Shown here: positions 8,390 through 17,123 of the stretch, piece after piece
How positions within the stretch are numbered: the first letter of the stretch is position 1
Layout of the letters: each line of letters opens with the position of its first letter
Origin: Marinobacter oulmenensis
Lineage (GTDB): Bacteria > Pseudomonadota > Gammaproteobacteria > Pseudomonadales > Oleiphilaceae
Assembly (NCBI RefSeq): GCF_014201735.1
Contig: NZ_JACHFE010000002.1
Location: 434,001-498,000 of the forward strand
DNA length: 64,000 nucleotides
Reading direction: 5' to 3'
The notes under the pieces: generated by a model
Seen by the model: only the letters and a program-made list of their open reading frames with translations
The model's database searches: none
Told to the model about the DNA's origin: nothing
Program-made: the position numbers and the translations under genes

Positions 8390-8950
8390 TCAACCGTTCT
8401 CGCCGATTTTCCAGAATTTTCCGTTGCTCATGACTCCGAGCTGGGTTTCACCGTCCACCACATGCTCGTCCACCAGGTCTGCCAGATCGTAAAAGGCGTT
8501 GGTAACCAGGCGGGCTTCCAGACCCCGGCGCACGCCCACCACCGGCCGCGGCTCCTCGCTGTCCGGATAGTTCTCCACTGTCAGCGGATAACGCTCGCCG
8601 ATCTCCAGGGTTTCGCCCATGTTGGTGGTCACCGTGATCACCTGGTCGTCCGCCAGCCCGCGCACTTCCACGGAATGGGCTAGTAATGGCGTGTCCTCGA
8701 CCTGGATCCGCCATTTCTCCACCGGGGTCACCAGGTAATACTCACCGTCATCCTCCCGCCGGAGTATGGTGGAAAACAGACGGATGGTGGCCTGGCGTGG
8801 AATCGCCCTGCCCTCGAACAGCCACTGGCCGTTGCGGCTGATGACCAGGTCCATGTCACCGGACAGCTCCGGGTGCCAATCCTCTATGGGTGGCAGATTG
8901 GTCTCCGGGGAAGCCTCTTTGACGGAATCGAATATGGCATCTGGGTTCAT
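8390..8950 (-). CDS. DUF1285 domain protein
   Basis: This 186-residue cytosolic protein matches the DUF1285 family, with an N-terminal PPIEDWHPELSGDMDLVISRNGQW segment beginning near residue 20, and a conserved middle (YYLVTPVEKWRIQVEDTPLLA). Structures of the family show two small beta domains, but the function is unknown. It is the last gene of a minus-strand run with sixA (10 bp gap) and gpsA, an arrangement seen in pseudomonads. No catalytic motif is evident. Confidence 0.88.
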   Translation of the reverse strand: MNPDAIFDSVKEASPETNLPPIEDWHPELSGDMDLVISRNGQWLFEGRAIPRQATIRLFSTILRREDDGEYYLVTPVEKWRIQVEDTPLLAHSVEVRGLADDQVITVTTNMGETLEIGERYPLTVENYPDSEEPRPVVGVRRGLEARLVTNAFYDLADLVDEHVVDGETQLGVMSNGKFWKIGENG

Positions 8951-8959
8951 GGCGTTCGC

Positions 8960-9409
8960 TCAGGGTAGAAACTGGGTTTTCAGGTCAGCGCAACCGGGGC
9001 CGACCACGGGCATGTCGAGCACCACCGCCTGGGCGGTCATGAACGGAATGCCCTGTCGGTGGCCGTCCACCAGCAGCGTGGACAGCGCTCCCACCAATGG
9101 CATATGGGATACGATCATCAATGGTGAGGTATCGGTTTCCAGCAGCGCGTCCAGGCACTGGCCGGGGTCATCGTCCGGCGTCAGGAAAGGTTTTTCCGTG
9201 ACCGGGCAGTTCATCACCTCGGCCACAATCGCCGCCGTCTGGCGGGCCCGGATATAGGGGCTCACCCAGAGCCGGGACGGCCGCCAGGAAGACCGGGCGA
9301 TATCAGCAGCCACGGTGGCCACTTCATGGCGCCCGTGCTCGGTCAGTTCCCGCTGCTGGTCGAGGGTGTGCCAGCCAGCCTCACCATGTCGCATGATGAT
9401 CAGATGCAC
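8960..9409 (-). CDS. sixA: Phosphohistidine phosphatase SixA
   Basis: SixA is a small histidine phosphatase that removes phosphate from histidine-phosphotransfer proteins (in E. coli ArcB and the nitrogen PTS). The 149-residue product opens with the RHG catalytic motif (IIMRHGEAG, His8) and carries later family motifs (SPYIRARQTA and SHMPLVG). The GTG start at 9409 is selected because GGAGG lies 7 bases upstream and it places RHG at the usual position; the frame upstream to 9475 is unlikely coding. It follows gpsA by 28 bp in the same direction. Confidence 0.9.
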   Translation of the reverse strand: MHLIIMRHGEAGWHTLDQQRELTEHGRHEVATVAADIARSSWRPSRLWVSPYIRARQTAAIVAEVMNCPVTEKPFLTPDDDPGQCLDALLETDTSPLMIVSHMPLVGALSTLLVDGHRQGIPFMTAQAVVLDMPVVGPGCADLKTQFLP

Positions 9410-9437
9410 GCGGAATCCTCCCGGCCTGGTCTCAAGA

Positions 9438-10499
9438 TTACTGACTAATGGTTCGCGGCAGAATGAACTCCACATCGGAGTTCTGCACGGCCATCATCAG
9501 GCTGTTGATGACAGCATTGATGGACGCGCCTTCGTAAAGAATCTCGTAAAGGCCGCGAACCAGGGGCATGTAGATGCCAATGGCTTCGGACTTTTCCCGC
9601 ACCAGCTTGAGCGTGTAGATCCCTTCGGCCACCTGGCCCAGTTCCTTGACGGCTTCTTCCAGTTGCTGGCCCTTGCCGATGGCAAAGCCGATCCGGTAGT
9701 TCCGGCTTTTGCTGGAAGTGCAGGTGGCGATCAGATCACCCACGCCGGCCAGGCCCATGAAGGTCATCGGGTTGGCGCCCAGGCTGACGGCAAAGCGGCT
9801 CATCTCCGCCAGCCCACGGGTAATCAGCATGGCCCGGGCGTTTTCGCCCATGTTCAGGGCTGCGCCAAGGCCGGCGACAATGGCGTAGATGTTCTTGAGA
9901 GCCCCGGCCAGTTCCACCCCGTACACATCCACATTGGCGTAAACCCGGAAGTATTCGCAGCCCAGCAGCGCCTGGACCTTGTGTCGTACATCCGGGTCTT
10001 TAGCGGCAATCACGGTGGCGGTGAGCTCACGGTTAACAATTTCCGCCGCCAGGTTGGGACCACTGAGCACACCGGAGCAGCAGCGGGGAATTTCTTCCTG
10101 GAGGATTTCGCTCATCAGTTTGAAGCCGTCCGCTTCGATGCCCTTGGTCAGGCTGACCACAATCTGGTCTTCGCGGAAGTCATCCTTGTGATCCCGGACG
10201 ATGGAGCGGAAGGCGCGGGAGGGAACGGCAAGCAGGACGATGTCTGACTTGCTGAGAATATCTGCCAGATCGGTGCCCGGGCGGATGTCACCCTCAAGCC
10301 GCACGTCCGGCATGTAGCGTTTATTGATCCGGGTGGAGCGTATTTCTTCGGCCTGGGCCGGGTCGCGCATCCAGAAATGAACGCGATGGCCGTTTTCGCC
10401 AAGCACCTTGGCCATGGCGGTCCCAAAACTGCCGCCACCAACGACGGCCACATCATAGGCAGTCGCCCCGTCTGTACGGGACTCGGTATTGTCAGGCAT
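9438..10499 (-). CDS. gpsA: NAD(P)-dependent glycerol-3-phosphate dehydrogenase
   Basis: GpsA reduces dihydroxyacetone phosphate to sn-glycerol-3-phosphate, the backbone for phospholipids. The 353-residue protein has the N-terminal dinucleotide motif VVGGGSFGTAMA (about 19-30), the conserved segment VLSGPNLAAEI, the catalytic-helix region VELAGALKNIYAIVAGL with its lysine, and the GLAGVGDLIATCTS signature. It lies within a minus-strand cluster after the rssB/rssC pair and before sixA. A 14-residue polar extension precedes the Rossmann fold. Confidence 0.96.
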   Translation of the reverse strand: MPDNTESRTDGATAYDVAVVGGGSFGTAMAKVLGENGHRVHFWMRDPAQAEEIRSTRINKRYMPDVRLEGDIRPGTDLADILSKSDIVLLAVPSRAFRSIVRDHKDDFREDQIVVSLTKGIEADGFKLMSEILQEEIPRCCSGVLSGPNLAAEIVNRELTATVIAAKDPDVRHKVQALLGCEYFRVYANVDVYGVELAGALKNIYAIVAGLGAALNMGENARAMLITRGLAEMSRFAVSLGANPMTFMGLAGVGDLIATCTSSKSRNYRIGFAIGKGQQLEEAVKELGQVAEGIYTLKLVREKSEAIGIYMPLVRGLYEILYEGASINAVINSLMMAVQNSDVEFILPRTISQ

Positions 10500-10550
10500 A
10501 TCAATTCCGTTGGCTGTTGTCGTGCCCGGCGGCGTTCGACAACCTTTGTA

Positions 10551-11042
10551 TCAACTGGCTTCCTCGCACTCGAGGGCCCGCACCAGATTCTTGAATTCTT
10601 CCCGGTTCTTGCTGTTCATGCCCATCAGCACCTTGTGGGCGTCCAGCACCTTGTCCCGCACCTGCTGTTCACTGGCCTTCAGAACCGGAATTTCCTCCAG
10701 TTCTTCAATACGTGAGGCCGGCTCGCGCACAATGATGAAAATCTTGTCGAACCCCATGGAGGTGACAATACGGGTGATGTCGGGATTAGTGGATATCAGG
10801 GTCGGCAGGAACTGGCTCTTTTTCTGGGCAGCCAGGGCAATTTTCGCCAGCAGCCCCAGGGTGGTGCTGTCGATAATCTCGGTTTCGGTGAGGTCGATGA
10901 CCACGGTCTTGAATTCGGGATCGTGGGTAATGGACTCAACCAGATTGTCCAGCGTAGAACAGAGATTCAGCCGGATCTCACCAATAAACTTCAGGACATA
11001 TATGCCCTGCTTGTCTGCCTGCAGGATCTTGTAACCAGCCAT
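10551..11042 (-). CDS. STAS-domain anti-sigma factor antagonist, RssC-like
   Basis: The N-terminal ~110 residues form a STAS domain (FKTVVIDLTETEIIDSTTLGLLAKIA); the serine in DSTTLG is the position phosphorylated in SpoIIAA-type antagonists. A helical tail of ~50 residues follows. It lies 7-13 bp after a receiver-PP2C phosphatase gene, a natural partner that would dephosphorylate this serine. The pairing matches the RssB-RssC module of pseudomonads, tied there to general-stress/RpoS control; this is family knowledge, not shown here. ATG at 11042 is used; a GTG two codons upstream (11048) is possible. Ribosome sites for both are weak. Confidence 0.82.
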   Translation of the reverse strand: MAGYKILQADKQGIYVLKFIGEIRLNLCSTLDNLVESITHDPEFKTVVIDLTETEIIDSTTLGLLAKIALAAQKKSQFLPTLISTNPDITRIVTSMGFDKIFIIVREPASRIEELEEIPVLKASEQQVRDKVLDAHKVLMGMNSKNREEFKNLVRALECEEAS

Positions 11043-11055
11043 TTTCACACTGCCA

Positions 11056-12264
11056 CTATGTCGAGGACGTGTTCGTTGAACCTTGCACGCTATCGGTTAC
11101 TGATACGATCGCGATATCGTCCGGGAGCTCTGCGGTCCGGTCCAGACCCAGAGCATCGCTCAGCGAGGCGATAGTGTGACTACCTCCTGATACGAGTTCA
11201 AGTAGTGTCTTCTCTTTTTCATCCAGCGATTTGGCCGGGATCACTTCCAGTATGCCGTCTGAAAACAGCAGAAGACGGAAAGGCCGATCCAGGCTCACGG
11301 TGTAAATGTCCCATTCCGGCGATTCAAACAGGCCGACCGGCAGCCCGCTGCCTTCCAGAAACTGGGTCTCGCCATCCTCGAACGACAGGATCGGCATGGG
11401 AAAATGCGCTCCCACCCCGTAACTGAGGGTTCGTTCTTTAATCGAGATAATTCCCACAAACACCGTGACATGCTTACCCAGCCCCGTATCGAGAAGCTCT
11501 GCATTGATACGCTCTAGAAAGCGATCCGGATGCAGGATATCGTCACTGGACTGGCGGCGCAGGTTGCGCTGCAGCCGGTTGGTGAGGTTCTTCAGTAGCA
11601 CGGTGACAAAGGCAGAACTGGCACCATGGCCGGATACATCCGCGATATAGACCAGCACCTTGTCTTCGCCGATCGGGAAATAGTCCAGAAAATCCCCGCT
11701 GAGATAAAGCGAGGGTTTGATCATATGATCGATCTGAAGCCCTGAGATCTGGAAGTCGTTATCCGGCAGCATTTTCATCTGTACCTTGCGGCCGGCATTC
11801 TGATCGGCCCGCAATTCGGTGATGCCGCTGCGCAACTCCCGGTTGGTGTCTTCCAGCTCCTGCCGGTACAGCTGGTTCAGGCGATTGACCCGTACCCGGT
11901 CGAACAGTTTGTCGATGACATCGTCCAGGGCCCCCTTGTCGTCGTTGGAGGGCTTGAGTACCACATCCGAGGCGCCGGCACGCAGGGCGCGGATGACATC
12001 GGTACTGGACTCGCTGCTGGTGCAGGCGACGATGGGAATGAACCGCTCGGACTCCGCCAGCTGACGGGACAGCTCTTCGATGGTTTCCGGGGGAAGGTCT
12101 GCAAAGATGACATCCGGACTGTTATCGTCGCCCAGTTGATCCGTCGGGCCCAGGGCCGCCTGACCGGTTACGTAGAACCCTCGCGCCTCAAGGTAGCGTG
12201 ACAGATCGGCACGGGCCTGGTTGTCGGCGTCGATAATCAGAATGCGCTCGGTGCGCGATGCCAT
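11056..12264 (-). CDS. Response regulator with PP2C/SpoIIE-type phosphatase output, RssB-like
   Basis: The 402-residue protein has an N-terminal receiver domain (ILIIDADNQ acidic pair; phospho-acceptor Asp56 in VIFADLP; ACTSSES; VLKPS lysine), a linking coiled coil near 130-160 (LYRQELEDTNRELRSG), then a PP2C-like serine phosphatase (SGDFLDYF and IADVSGHGASSAF metal-binding aspartates; LLFSDGILEV; ELPDDIAIV). This architecture fits a stress regulator that, on phosphorylation, dephosphorylates a STAS antagonist. The STAS partner is the next gene. The histidine kinase is not in the window. Confidence 0.9.
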   Translation of the reverse strand: MASRTERILIIDADNQARADLSRYLEARGFYVTGQAALGPTDQLGDDNSPDVIFADLPPETIEELSRQLAESERFIPIVACTSSESSTDVIRALRAGASDVVLKPSNDDKGALDDVIDKLFDRVRVNRLNQLYRQELEDTNRELRSGITELRADQNAGRKVQMKMLPDNDFQISGLQIDHMIKPSLYLSGDFLDYFPIGEDKVLVYIADVSGHGASSAFVTVLLKNLTNRLQRNLRRQSSDDILHPDRFLERINAELLDTGLGKHVTVFVGIISIKERTLSYGVGAHFPMPILSFEDGETQFLEGSGLPVGLFESPEWDIYTVSLDRPFRLLLFSDGILEVIPAKSLDEKEKTLLELVSGGSHTIASLSDALGLDRTAELPDDIAIVSVTDSVQGSTNTSST

Positions 12265-12377
12265 GTTAATTGCCTTAAGCTGCCAGCGATAAACGAAAAA
12301 TTGCCTTTCTTAGGCCTATTCTGGCACGCCGCTGTGATATAACAAGGTGCCAGAACCAATTTGGGAGTCACAGAATC

Positions 12378-13862
12378 ATGCGTCGTGCGGTTAACGACCT
12401 GCTTGGAGCTTATGACAAGCTGATCATGGATCCGGTTCACGGAGGTATCCCACTTTACCGCCATGAGATCCAGGTTATCGATCACCCGCTGTTCCAGCGG
12501 CTGCGCAATATCTGCCAGAACGACATCCTGAGCCTGGTATTCCCGGGCGCCACCCACTCCCGGTTTCTGCACAGCATCGGTGTGATGCACGTGGGCACGC
12601 GCATGTTCCGCTCGATGATCAATGCCTACCTGCGCGAGCGTCAGTTAAGCGAACAGACCGACCTGGGGCTGGACCAGCTCGACGCCATTGATTACCTGGC
12701 CAAGACCATTCGCCTGGGCTGCCTGTTGCACGACAGCGGGCATTCCAGCTTCTCGCACCAGTTCACTCAGGCCCGGCGCATCCGGGACCTGATGTCCCGG
12801 ACGGAACGGTTCCGCGATCTCTGGCAGGGAGTGGATTACTTCCGTTATTTCCGGGAGGAACCGGACGAACTGGAACACGAGCACTACTCCGTGCGCGTGG
12901 CCCATGATGTGCTCAATGCCATCGATCTGGAGGAAGCCGGCCTGCAGGCCGTGGATGTCATCGGCATCATGGAAACCACCGATGTGGAGCCCAGCGAGGC
13001 CTTCAAACGCCACGCCCACACCTTCTGGAACTTCATTGCCGGTGACGATGCCAGCGCCGGTTCGATCACCGAGGACCAGGTGCCGGGCCTGGTTATGGAT
13101 CTGCTCGCCTCCATTGTCTCCGGTGAGATTGACGCGGACCGAGCCGATTACATGCTGCGGGATGGCTTTCACAGCTCGGTGACCATCGGTGGTTTCAATA
13201 TTGACCACCTGCTGAGCAACCTGCGTTTTGGCTGGGATGTCCAGGAGCCCTGGATGGGGCTGGCGATTACCCAGAAGGGCCTGGGAGCACTCGAGGATTT
13301 CGTTTACAGCCGCTACCAGATGTACCGCAAGGTCTACGCCCACAAGACGGCGCTTGGCTTTGACTGGCTGCTGCGTGAAGCGATCAATGAAGTTCTCGAA
13401 GACCCGGAAAACTTCGAATGGATCGACACCTGTCTGAGTGACATGAGCTATTTCGCGGAGTTGACCGACAACTTCTTCTGGGAGGCCTTCCGGAAAGTTG
13501 CCCGGCGCCAGCCACGCAGTTACTCCTTCTGCATCGTCAACCGGGTGCGGCTGGACCAACTCGACACCCGGGAAAACCTGTCTGCCAGCGAGATCGACGC
13601 CCACAGCCAGTGGCTCGCCGGGCAGCTGGCAATCAAGCCTTCCGAGGTGGTCACCTGCTCCATGCGGGCCCGCTTCTCCAACATCCAGGACAACTTCAAC
13701 GGCATCAAGGTACTGGTGAAAGAACCGATCACCCGCGCCCGGTCGCTACACCGGATTACCGATATCAGTGCGTTTTTCTCCAAATTCGGTGACGGCACCA
13801 TCACCCACTTCTATCGCCGGCCGGACGTCAGCAATGGCCGGGCACCGGGCCTGACGGAATAA
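12378..13862 (+). CDS. HD-domain phosphohydrolase, dNTPase/SAMHD1-like (COG1078)
   Basis: This 494-residue soluble protein belongs to the HD superfamily group that includes dGTPase-like and SAMHD1-like enzymes. The N-terminus is diagnostic (IMDPVHGGIPLY, HPLFQRLRNICQND, HSRFLHSIGVMHV). The metal-binding HD motif is in GCLLHDSGHSSFSHQF near residues 113-128, and a later conserved stretch is IVSGEIDADRADYMLRD. The substrate is not predictable from sequence; dNTP hydrolysis is the family hypothesis. It is divergent from rssB across ~110 bp and ends 3 bp before the convergent flavoprotein gene. Confidence 0.9.
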   Translation: MRRAVNDLLGAYDKLIMDPVHGGIPLYRHEIQVIDHPLFQRLRNICQNDILSLVFPGATHSRFLHSIGVMHVGTRMFRSMINAYLRERQLSEQTDLGLDQLDAIDYLAKTIRLGCLLHDSGHSSFSHQFTQARRIRDLMSRTERFRDLWQGVDYFRYFREEPDELEHEHYSVRVAHDVLNAIDLEEAGLQAVDVIGIMETTDVEPSEAFKRHAHTFWNFIAGDDASAGSITEDQVPGLVMDLLASIVSGEIDADRADYMLRDGFHSSVTIGGFNIDHLLSNLRFGWDVQEPWMGLAITQKGLGALEDFVYSRYQMYRKVYAHKTALGFDWLLREAINEVLEDPENFEWIDTCLSDMSYFAELTDNFFWEAFRKVARRQPRSYSFCIVNRVRLDQLDTRENLSASEIDAHSQWLAGQLAIKPSEVVTCSMRARFSNIQDNFNGIKVLVKEPITRARSLHRITDISAFFSKFGDGTITHFYRRPDVSNGRAPGLTE

Positions 13863-13865
13863 CCG

Positions 13866-14891
13866 TCAGCCCGCCCCGGTCATGGCCTCCACCAGCGACC
13901 GGGCACTGCTCCAGGCGCCCTCGACACGCCCGCCGGCCAGCCAGTCCCCGGCCAGCCCGACGCCCTGTTCCGCCGCCAGCAGGTATCCGGGGTTATGCCC
14001 CTGAACTGACCGGGCGTATAGCCAGCGGTGAGCCTGACTGTCGGAAGACTTTCCCCGATAGCCGGTCAGATCCCGGAAGGCTTCGAACAGTAATGCCGGA
14101 ATTTCCCCGGCGGGAGTCTGCAGGTGCCGGTTGGTCCACTCCGGCGTGGCGTGCAAGACCCACCACTCGCCCTGATGGCCTGTCCGACCCGGTTTGGAGG
14201 TGTTATTGGCGACCCAGAACAGGATTTCGCTGTCCGGGCGCATGCCCTGATACCGGCAAGGCACCGGGTCTGTGAGCTGCACAGCGGCAGCCCAGCACGG
14301 CAGCATGTCCCCAGCTGCATCCACTACCTGATCCCCGAGCCCCGTCAGGCCGCTGTCGGCCAGCAAATGATGTGCCTGCGCCGGCGGCGCGGTGATAATA
14401 ACCTGGTCATATTCACCCTGGTCCCGGCCTTCGGTGCAGCGCAGTTGCCAACGCTCTCCGGCACTGGCCAGCAGCCCGATACGGGTATTGGCATGCACAG
14501 TCACGTGGCCCGACAACGCCCGGGAAATCGCCGTCATCCGGGGCACACCGACATACCGCTGTTCATCGGGGAAGGCCTCCCAGCGCTTGTCCGGTTGCTG
14601 GAAACCGAACTCACCGTTCCAGACATCAAACGCCGTTTCTCCGGCCCAGCGGTTCAGGAAATACCGGAACCCGGGGTCCCGGATGGTGAAGTACTGTGCT
14701 CCGATGTCTGCCGACTCGCCCTCACCCACGCGCTTGGCCGAAAGGCGCCCACCCGGGCCGCGACTCTTTTCGAAAACGGTTACCCGGTGGCCCTGGTCCT
14801 GAAGCAGAATGGCCGAAACCAGGCCCGCCAGCCCTGAACCAATTACCGCGATGCTGCGTAGGTGTGAAGTGTTCGATCCGAGTTTAGGCAT
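13866..14891 (-). CDS. FAD-dependent amine oxidase/renalase-like protein
   Basis: A Rossmann FAD-binding motif (IAVIGSGLAGLVSAILLQDQG) starts near residue 14, followed by EKSRGPGGR and the GAQYFTIRDPGF element of renalase-like oxidases; the C-terminus has the family's GLAGDWLAGGRVEGAWSSA FAD site. Bacterial relatives oxidise dihydronicotinamide isomers; the substrate here is unknown. ATG 14891 is taken as the start; the frame upstream reaches only a TTG at 14900. It is divergent from the desaturase operon, with start codons only 8 bp apart, so each promoter must overlap the other gene. Confidence 0.82.
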   Translation of the reverse strand: MPKLGSNTSHLRSIAVIGSGLAGLVSAILLQDQGHRVTVFEKSRGPGGRLSAKRVGEGESADIGAQYFTIRDPGFRYFLNRWAGETAFDVWNGEFGFQQPDKRWEAFPDEQRYVGVPRMTAISRALSGHVTVHANTRIGLLASAGERWQLRCTEGRDQGEYDQVIITAPPAQAHHLLADSGLTGLGDQVVDAAGDMLPCWAAAVQLTDPVPCRYQGMRPDSEILFWVANNTSKPGRTGHQGEWWVLHATPEWTNRHLQTPAGEIPALLFEAFRDLTGYRGKSSDSQAHRWLYARSVQGHNPGYLLAAEQGVGLAGDWLAGGRVEGAWSSARSLVEAMTGAG

Positions 14892-14899
14892 GGTAGACA

Positions 14900-15856
14900 A
14901 TGATCCGAGAATCCAGTTGGCTGATTAACATTCTGAGGTGGTTCGATTCCGAAGCGGGTTCGGATCACCTCGATACCGGCTCCAGAGCCTTTAACACCCT
15001 GCGTGTGTTGCCTTTTATTGCTCTGCACCTGGCGTGTCTGCTGGTCTTCGTGACCGGCACCAGCGCCTTCGCGGTCGGGTTCGCCTTGACCTTCTTCGTG
15101 CTGAGGATGTTCGCCATCACCGGCTTTTACCACCGCTATTTCTCCCACAAGACGTTCAAAACCAGCCGGCCGGCCCAGTTCGCCTTTGCGGTCCTGGGGG
15201 CCAGCGCCGCCCAGCGTGGTCCGCTCTGGTGGGCGGCCCATCACCGGCATCACCACCAGCATTCGGACAAGGCAGAAGACCTGCACTCGCCCCATCAGGG
15301 CGGTTTCTGGTGGTCCCACATGGGCTGGTTTACCTGCGATGCCGGGTTCGCCATGAACGAGAAACGGGTGCGGGACTGGCTGAAGTTTCCGGAACTGCGC
15401 TGGATCAACCGGTTCGATGCCCTGGTCCCCGCAGCGGCGGCCGTGATTATCTACCTGCTGGGCGAGGCATTGGCGGTCTGGGCACCGGGCCTGAACACGA
15501 ATGGCCTGCAACTTCTGGTCTGGGGCTTTTTCATCTCCACGGTTGTCCTGTTCCATGCCACCGTATCCATCAATTCCCTGTCCCATGTCTGGGGCCGCCG
15601 GCGTTTTGATACCGACGACGACAGCCGGAACAATCCCTGGCTGGCCCTGCTGACTCTGGGCGAAGGCTGGCACAACAACCATCACCGCTGGCCCCGGTCC
15701 GTACGCCAGGGCTTTCGCTGGTATGAAATCGACATCACCTGGTACGGCCTCTGGCTGCTGTCCCGCCTTGGCATTGTATGGGACCTGAACCCCATCCCCG
15801 AGCACATTCAGGAAGAAACCCGGAAACTCGACAGACTGAGGAGAACACGCTCATGA
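14900..15856 (+). CDS. Membrane fatty acid (acyl-CoA/acyl-lipid) desaturase
   Basis: The 318-residue integral membrane di-iron desaturase shows the three histidine boxes: HRYFSH (78-83), the HHRHHHQH cluster (from 114), and HNNHH (258-262, in GEGWHNNHH). Hydrophobic segments lie near 38-70, 95-105, 143-165 and 175-195. Such enzymes (stearoyl-CoA/DesC-like) insert a cis double bond into a saturated acyl chain using O2 and an electron donor. It heads an operon in which each gene overlaps or nearly touches the next (stop TGA overlaps the next ATG as ATGA). Placement before a Cfa-like methyltransferase suggests that its product is further modified. Confidence 0.9.
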   Translation: MIRESSWLINILRWFDSEAGSDHLDTGSRAFNTLRVLPFIALHLACLLVFVTGTSAFAVGFALTFFVLRMFAITGFYHRYFSHKTFKTSRPAQFAFAVLGASAAQRGPLWWAAHHRHHHQHSDKAEDLHSPHQGGFWWSHMGWFTCDAGFAMNEKRVRDWLKFPELRWINRFDALVPAAAAVIIYLLGEALAVWAPGLNTNGLQLLVWGFFISTVVLFHATVSINSLSHVWGRRRFDTDDDSRNNPWLALLTLGEGWHNNHHRWPRSVRQGFRWYEIDITWYGLWLLSRLGIVWDLNPIPEHIQEETRKLDRLRRTRS

Positions 15857-16320
15857 CAACCGTTTCGACTGTTCAGATCGGTTCCCCCGAGACGGGACTG
15901 TCAGTGGTGCTGGACAGGTTCTGCCGGCTGTTCAATGAACTCGACAGCGGTAACCTGCACAAGCTCCAGGAAGTCTACGGCGAAGATGTCCGGTTTCAGG
16001 ACCCGTTCAGTCAGGTTTCCGGGCTGGATCAGTTGACCGAGTACTTCGCCGGCGCCTACGGCAATGTTATCCGGTGCCGCTTCCGCTTCAGTGATCCGGT
16101 GATCGATGGATGCCACTGCACCATCCCCTGGGTCATGGAACTCCAGCACAAGCGGCTGAACGGTGGCCGGCAGGTGAACGTGGACGGCATCAGCGTGCTG
16201 GAAATCCGTGACGGCCGGGTACGGTATCACCGGGATTACTTTGACGCCGGCCAGTTGATCTACGAGAACCTGCCCCTGCTGGGCGGTGTCATCCGCCGGA
16301 TCAAGGAGAAGGCGGGATGA
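15853..16320 (+). CDS. NTF2/SnoaL-like protein
   Basis: This small alpha+beta protein of 155 residues has the NTF2-like cone pattern: an N-terminal helix with LDRFCRLFNELDSGNLHKLQEVYGEDVRF, then QDPF, and a sheet ending in VNVDGISVLEIRDGRVRYHRDYFDAG. Members bind hydrophobic ligands or act as enzymes; the role here is unknown. The start at 15853 overlaps the desaturase stop (ATGA) and is the true start; the longer reading frame from 15778 lies inside the desaturase. The following SDR start overlaps its stop in the same way. Confidence 0.82.
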   Translation: MTTVSTVQIGSPETGLSVVLDRFCRLFNELDSGNLHKLQEVYGEDVRFQDPFSQVSGLDQLTEYFAGAYGNVIRCRFRFSDPVIDGCHCTIPWVMELQHKRLNGGRQVNVDGISVLEIRDGRVRYHRDYFDAGQLIYENLPLLGGVIRRIKEKAG

Positions 16321-17099
16321 CCGGTACCCTTTCATCTGCCGCCAACATCTGGCTGACCGGCGCCTCCTCCGGCATCGGCGAGGCTCTGGTGCACGAGCTG
16401 GCAAACCAGGGGCACCGCCTGGTGGTCACCGGTCGTCGCCGGGAGGCACTGGAAACGCTGGCACAACAACACCCCGGCCGTGTTCAGCCGGCTGTTGCCG
16501 ACACCACGGACCGACAGTCGCTCGAGGGTATTCGCGACGACCTGGAAACCTTCGGCAATCTGGATATGGCGATCCTCAATGCCGGCACCTGCGAATACCT
16601 GGATATCGCCGACTACGACAGCTCGGTGCTTGAAGCCAACATTGAAACCAACGTCATGGGCACCGCCCGCAGCCTTGATATTGCCTTGCCGGCGCTCAGA
16701 GCAACCCGTGCCCGGGGACGGCCGGCTACGCTGGTGATTGTCAGTTCCTCTGCCTGGTGGTTTCCCTTTGGCCGGGCCGAAGGCTATGGTGCCTACAAGG
16801 CTGCCCTGAGCTATTTTGCCCACGCCCTGCGGGCGGATCTGGCCGCCGAGGGCATTGAGGTTGTGGTGGTGTCACCCGGGTTTGTCAAAACCCCGCTGAC
16901 CGACCGCAACGATTTCCCGATGCCCTTTCTGGTCAGTGCTGACGACGCCGCCCGTCGCATCGTCAAGGGACTGAAAAAGGGTCGGCGTGAAATAGCCTTT
17001 CCGCGTCGATTTACCTGGCTTCTTCGTGCCTTCGCAGCGATGCCCGGCCCCCTGGTCGATCGCATCGCCGCTGGCATGGCCCGCAAGTCCGACAACTGA
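16317..17099 (+). CDS. Short-chain dehydrogenase/reductase
   Basis: This 260-residue classical SDR has the cofactor motif TGASSGIGEA (14-23), an Arg-rich turn after beta2 (TGRRREAL) that favours NADP, the NAG-type motif (AILNAGTCEY), the catalytic Ser in VIVSSSAWW and the YGAYK (YxxxK) pair. It starts within the preceding stop (ATGA). Its position between the NTF2-like protein and the COG2907 flavoprotein is conserved in related clusters linked to membrane-lipid modification and singlet-oxygen response. The substrate is unknown. Confidence 0.9.
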   Translation: MTGTLSSAANIWLTGASSGIGEALVHELANQGHRLVVTGRRREALETLAQQHPGRVQPAVADTTDRQSLEGIRDDLETFGNLDMAILNAGTCEYLDIADYDSSVLEANIETNVMGTARSLDIALPALRATRARGRPATLVIVSSSAWWFPFGRAEGYGAYKAALSYFAHALRADLAAEGIEVVVVSPGFVKTPLTDRNDFPMPFLVSADDAARRIVKGLKKGRREIAFPRRFTWLLRAFAAMPGPLVDRIAAGMARKSDN

Positions 17100-17123
17100 A
17101 ACCTCGCCAATGGAAGACAGAAC

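Noticed and set aside
14901-14930. TGATCC...TAACA, resembling an RpoE-ChrR-type ECF promoter, at the head of the desaturase
   Set aside because: The -35-like hexamer lies inside the desaturase start codons, so transcription would begin within the gene and leave no good start codon. It is also only a partial match as I recall the consensus. Chance is more likely.
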